Of a DNA stretch of 32,498 nucleotides, positions 29,715 through 32,498 are shown piece by piece. The notes beneath the pieces were generated by a model, which did not search any database, was not told the DNA's origin, and saw only the letters and a program-made list of their open reading frames with translations. The stretch is from Ectocarpus siliculosus (lineage: Eukaryota; Sar; Phaeophyceae; Ectocarpales; Ectocarpaceae), in the NCBI GenBank assembly GCA_000310025.1, contig FN649741.1:2379689-2412186 (forward strand). The letters are read 5' to 3'. Both the position numbers and the translations under genes were made by a program. Position 1 is the stretch's first letter, and each line of letters begins with the position of its first letter.

Positions 29715-29869
29715 ATGGATACTTCAAGTACGATGCTAGGGAACTCCGGTGGGAACAACCGTGATGGTCGGCAAGGAAATCGCTTGCGGCCAACCCTGTT
29801 CGGAATGCGGAGGAGCTGCTCAGAATGTGGACGTAAAAGGAAGGGGTGCGATGGTCAGCAGCCTTGCGG
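29715..29869 (+). CDS. Zn(II)2Cys6 first exon, cassette 3, with duplicated donor
   Basis: An ATG at 29715 opens 51 codons and two bases, to donor GG|GTAAG. Residues 35-51 are CSECGRKRKGCDGQQPC, the first half of a binuclear zinc cluster. It has one residue more than cassettes 1 and 2 near the start but the same splice phase. A 30-bp tandem copy of the exon end and donor follows directly. No second exon with the C-X6-C half is visible downstream, and the gene body at 12633 lies upstream, so cis-splicing to it is impossible in this arrangement. It is an orphan cassette or the start of a gene continuing past the window. Confidence 0.75.
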
Positions 29870-29904
29870 GTAAGAGTGCGATGGTCAGCAGCCTTGTGGG
29901 TAAG
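29845..29904 (+). repeat. 30-bp exact-period duplication containing two splice donors
   Basis: Units 29845-29874 and 29875-29904 differ at two bases (G/A at the first position, C/T before GGG). Each ends CCTTG(C/T)GGGTAAG, so there are two donors 30 bases apart. Use of the second would add ten codons without a stop and keep the phase. Confidence 0.9.
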
Positions 29905-31200
29905 ACCTGTTGAGACATGCAAGAATACACTGTGGATGTATCAACGGTATCGAGGGTGGTGGAATGAGTACGTACGTACATTGGCGCGCGAATATGTGAC
30001 TTCAAGCTGCTACACACTGTCGTGCTACACACAGCTGTGTGGCTACCAATCAATTGCCAATTGTACAGCGTTACAGTGTGCAGATGCAACGTTTGCCACG
30101 CCCCAAACCACCGCCCGCCCAGCGTTTTCTCTGGACTACAGCAGTACACCTGCTGTACAGCAGCAGCAGATTCATGCCAACAGCCACACTACACACTTGC
30201 TGTAGGAATGAAGGAACACGCATGTCTGCACGTACCGTGCGTGTTTTGTTTGCGCTGCGATCAAGAGGCACATACAGGATATACATGGAGAACATGTTGA
30301 GATTGAGCTGTTTCCCCCAGGTTCGTGCTGTGGAGAACGCACCTGGTTCATCCTCTCTCGTGAGATGGGGAGAACGGATATGGCAGGGTGTGTGAGAGAG
30401 AAGACAGCTGACCCACCCGTCCGTACAGCAAGTAGTACTGCGGGTTCACAGTTTCCTCTGACTCTTCCACTGTCATGACGTGTCACAATCTGCGAGAAAA
30501 CCCCTCGATAGTGCAGCCGTTCGTGTGGCAGCAGCCACATACACACAGGAATACACGGAAGCGATAAGCCCGCCGAACAAGATGATTGCGCGCTGAAGAA
30601 GATGCAACGCGACAAGTGCGTCCGTCCCTTGTACATAATACCCTTCAAGTGAGAATTCAAAGTGCGGTGCCCGAAAAAAGTTACCCCGGAAAGCAAGGGA
30701 CAGACAGGTGCTCCGTAGGTTGCTCCGCCCGGGGGAGGGCCCAATATCTGTATCATCTATAAAACAACGCACGAAAAAAAGATGGATTCGTTGGGTCACA
30801 TGGTGCTGTAGGTGTTTTTTGCATTGTATATGTGTATGTATCATTTCGCCTGTTTTTTGTGCTTCGGGACATATTTCGCCGGCGTAAGTCAATCTTTTCT
30901 CACGGGCATTTCTCATGGGCACGCACGAGGGTCGTCGGTACATTACCGCGCACGCCCAAGGACCGCAACCCACCCGTGACCCGTGGCGCGTGTGCTTGAC
31001 GCCCAAAGTTGAAAAAACTGGCTCTATACCCCGGGGACGTGTTCCGCGGGAAGAAAACCTTCCCAAGAAATACAAAAACAGAGACTGCATTCGAAAAAAC
31101 AAAAAACACAAGAATTAGAGCACTAAAGTCCCACAGAGCATGGGCAGCACCACGGCACTACCGTAATACACGAGAGCAAGTGATTAACGCAGCGGATTAC
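29905..31200. other. no gene recognised downstream of cassette 3
   Basis: Possible intron of cassette 3 or intergenic DNA. It has CTGCTGTACAGCAG-like inverted motifs (30149-30165) and long minus-strand frames without motifs (30172-31111). I found no acceptor followed by a C-X6-C zinc-cluster half. Confidence 0.4.
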
Positions 31201-31360
31201 AGCAGCAGCAGTAGGACCTGCATCAAAGACGCCGCTGAAACACACACGAATTAACGTACACGCGAACAGCGGTCGCATCAGCAGCAGGACGACAGCAGGA
31301 GGACTTGCAATAAAGACGCCGCTGCAGCACACACGAACTCACGTACAGGCGAACAGCAGT
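31200..31360. repeat. tandem duplication, period 87 bp
   Basis: AAAGACGCCGCTG is at 31225 and 31312, with ACACACGAA(T/C)T(A/C)ACGTACA(C/G)GCGAACAGC in both units. The period is a multiple of three, which explains the repeated peptides in minus-strand frames. Confidence 0.75.
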
Positions 31361-31689
31361 CTGTGAGAAAAAAAACAATTCACCGCCCATGGAGCAAGTT
31401 CCACGCAAATTCTGCACGTTTGTATTGATTTCCTAAAGAGAGCTTTAAGTCCTGGAATTCGTTGAATCTTTACGTTCTATAGAAATAGATCGTGACACCA
31501 TTTGTAAAATGCCGAGGATCTACTGCCGTGTCTTTGCAGGCAGGAGGTTGGTCCCCAATTATCCGATCACAGATGATGCAATCAGCGGTGGTAGCAATAA
31601 TAGCAGTCAGTCAGGAATACAGGAAGGCATCACAACATACATAGCGATGTGTGTAGTACGTTCAAAAAAGTGGAGTTCCGCTCGAGTTA

Positions 31690-32260
31690 TTGGTTGTTGT
31701 GTGAACCGTTCGCCCTTCATTCCGAATATTCTTTTCGGAGAGAATCTTTCCAGATTGTTGGTGAACCTTTCGCCCTTCCTTGGGGTTGAATCTTTGAAGC
31801 TCACGCAAAATGAGTAATACGTTGTTTGTTTGTGAATGATGACGCTCCCATACATATGTGGCTGAAATGAAGTGCTAATGCAGCCAGTCCCGGGTAACGG
31901 AACGGGTATGCGTACACACGTTATAAAGCATGAAGCTACTGGATCATGGACACAAAGAAAAATCAACATCGTCTTCTAGCAGATTGCTCCGAGTATTATT
32001 CCTGATTGGTTTTTTGAGTGGTGAAGCTTTCGCCCTTGCGTTGGATCTTTACAGGTCACGCATAATATAAAATATTTTTTCGGTTAACGGTTTCTATGTA
32101 CATAGATAGATAGATACTTTAAGAGTAGCTCAAATGAACTTCTTGATGCAGTCAGCCTCAGGTAATAGAATATGCATAGGTACCTGTTATGAAGATTCCG
32201 CTGATGGGTATACGTACGTTCTAAACCCACCCATGAGCTGGACTGGATCATCTGGAAAAC
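31690..32260. repeat. degenerate tandem repeat, period about 260 bp
   Basis: GTGAA(C/G)C(G/T)TTCGCCCTT occurs at 31701, 31761 and 32021. After the last two come a GAATCTTT/GGATCTTT, a CACGCA(A)AATA-like piece, GATGCAGTCAGC/AATGCAGCCAGT and CTGGATCAT. No gene is supported. A GATA microsatellite lies at about 32103-32115. Confidence 0.6.
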
Positions 32261-32424
32261 ATCGTCCAAAATCACAACACGACAGTTCCTCCTCTTACAT
32301 AGTCCTCAGATTTTTTTTTGGAAAACGACACAACAGGGTATATATACCCTGGTCGAAAAACGACACACCTGGGTACACAGTCATTAACAGCAGTAAACGC
32401 ACTCATATCACAGGTACTGACACT
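32261..32424. other. short palindrome in otherwise plain sequence
   Basis: CAGGGTATATATACCCTG at 32334-32351 is a perfect 18-bp palindrome, flanked by repeated AAACGACACA motifs (about 32323 and 32358). No gene is supported. Confidence 0.6.
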
Positions 32425-32498
32425 ATTGGGATCCCACGTGGGACGTCCCATGGGACACGTGGGCCGGCCCATGGGACACGCGGGCCATCCCATGGGAC
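32425..32498. repeat. CCCATGGG palindrome array, 21-bp period, runs off the window
   Basis: CCCATGGGAC starts at 32447, 32468 and 32489, exactly 21 bp apart, with ACACG(T/C)GGGCC between. It starts near GATCCCACGTGGGACGTCCC, itself palindromic. The array continues past the window edge. Confidence 0.8.

Noticed and set aside
1-32498. CRISPR arrays, rRNA, tRNA, bacterial operons
   Set aside because: Tandem repeats here are contiguous without spacers, no structural RNA is recognised, and coding regions are spliced.

Overview
The window looks like nuclear DNA from a eukaryote with intron-rich genes and many repeats. A brown alga or another stramenopile is my best guess. The reasons are short exons with GT/AG introns of about 30 to 660 bases, fungal-type Zn(II)2Cys6 coding exons outside an obvious fungal setting, Ty1/copia and LINE remnants, and many tandem and palindromic repeats. 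I could not run a similarity search, so the lineage is an inference. There is no sign of prokaryotic operons, CRISPR, rRNA or a convincing tRNA.

Layout. 1-3415: 3' part of a broken Ty1/copia retrotransposon (reverse transcriptase, RNase H, 3' UTR repeats, polypurine tract, candidate 3' LTR). 3666-4988: two divergent copies of a promoter plus first exon that encode the first half of a Zn2Cys6 DNA-binding domain. 4989-12632: no convincing gene; it holds tandem duplications, an 11-bp CATG array and three units of a G-run-bounded repeat of about 550 bp. 12633-17151: eleven exons, all on the + strand and all matching in splice phase, which supply the second half of a Zn2Cys6 domain and a long protein body. 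17360-17800: CCCATGGG palindrome array with a strong hairpin. 17807-18850: a degraded Cys-rich, PHD-like gene. 21436-22615: a 1.1-kb array in an exact 10-bp register. 22785-25534: tandem repeats, then a 2.1-kb foldback element with long inverted arms. 25549-25900: a second, decayed copy of part of the PHD-like gene. 26349-26434: a near-perfect 86-bp hairpin. 27144-28753: a fourth copy of the 550-bp repeat beside a 5'-truncated LINE (minus strand). 29435-29904: a third Zn2Cys6 promoter/first-exon cassette, with its splice donor duplicated. The rest is repeat-rich sequence, and the window ends in another CATG palindrome array.

How it fits together. The most interesting object is the transcription-factor locus. 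One multi-exon body (12633-17151) starts in the middle of its zinc cluster and lacks a visible first exon next to it. Three separate promoter/first-exon cassettes each encode the missing half, each ends in the same splice phase, and none has a visible second exon of its own. Cassette 2 lies upstream on the same strand, so a 7.6-kb first intron is possible. Otherwise these are orphan cassettes left by duplication. A second theme is a set of short arrays with a period of 10, 11 or 21 bp, all built around CATG.
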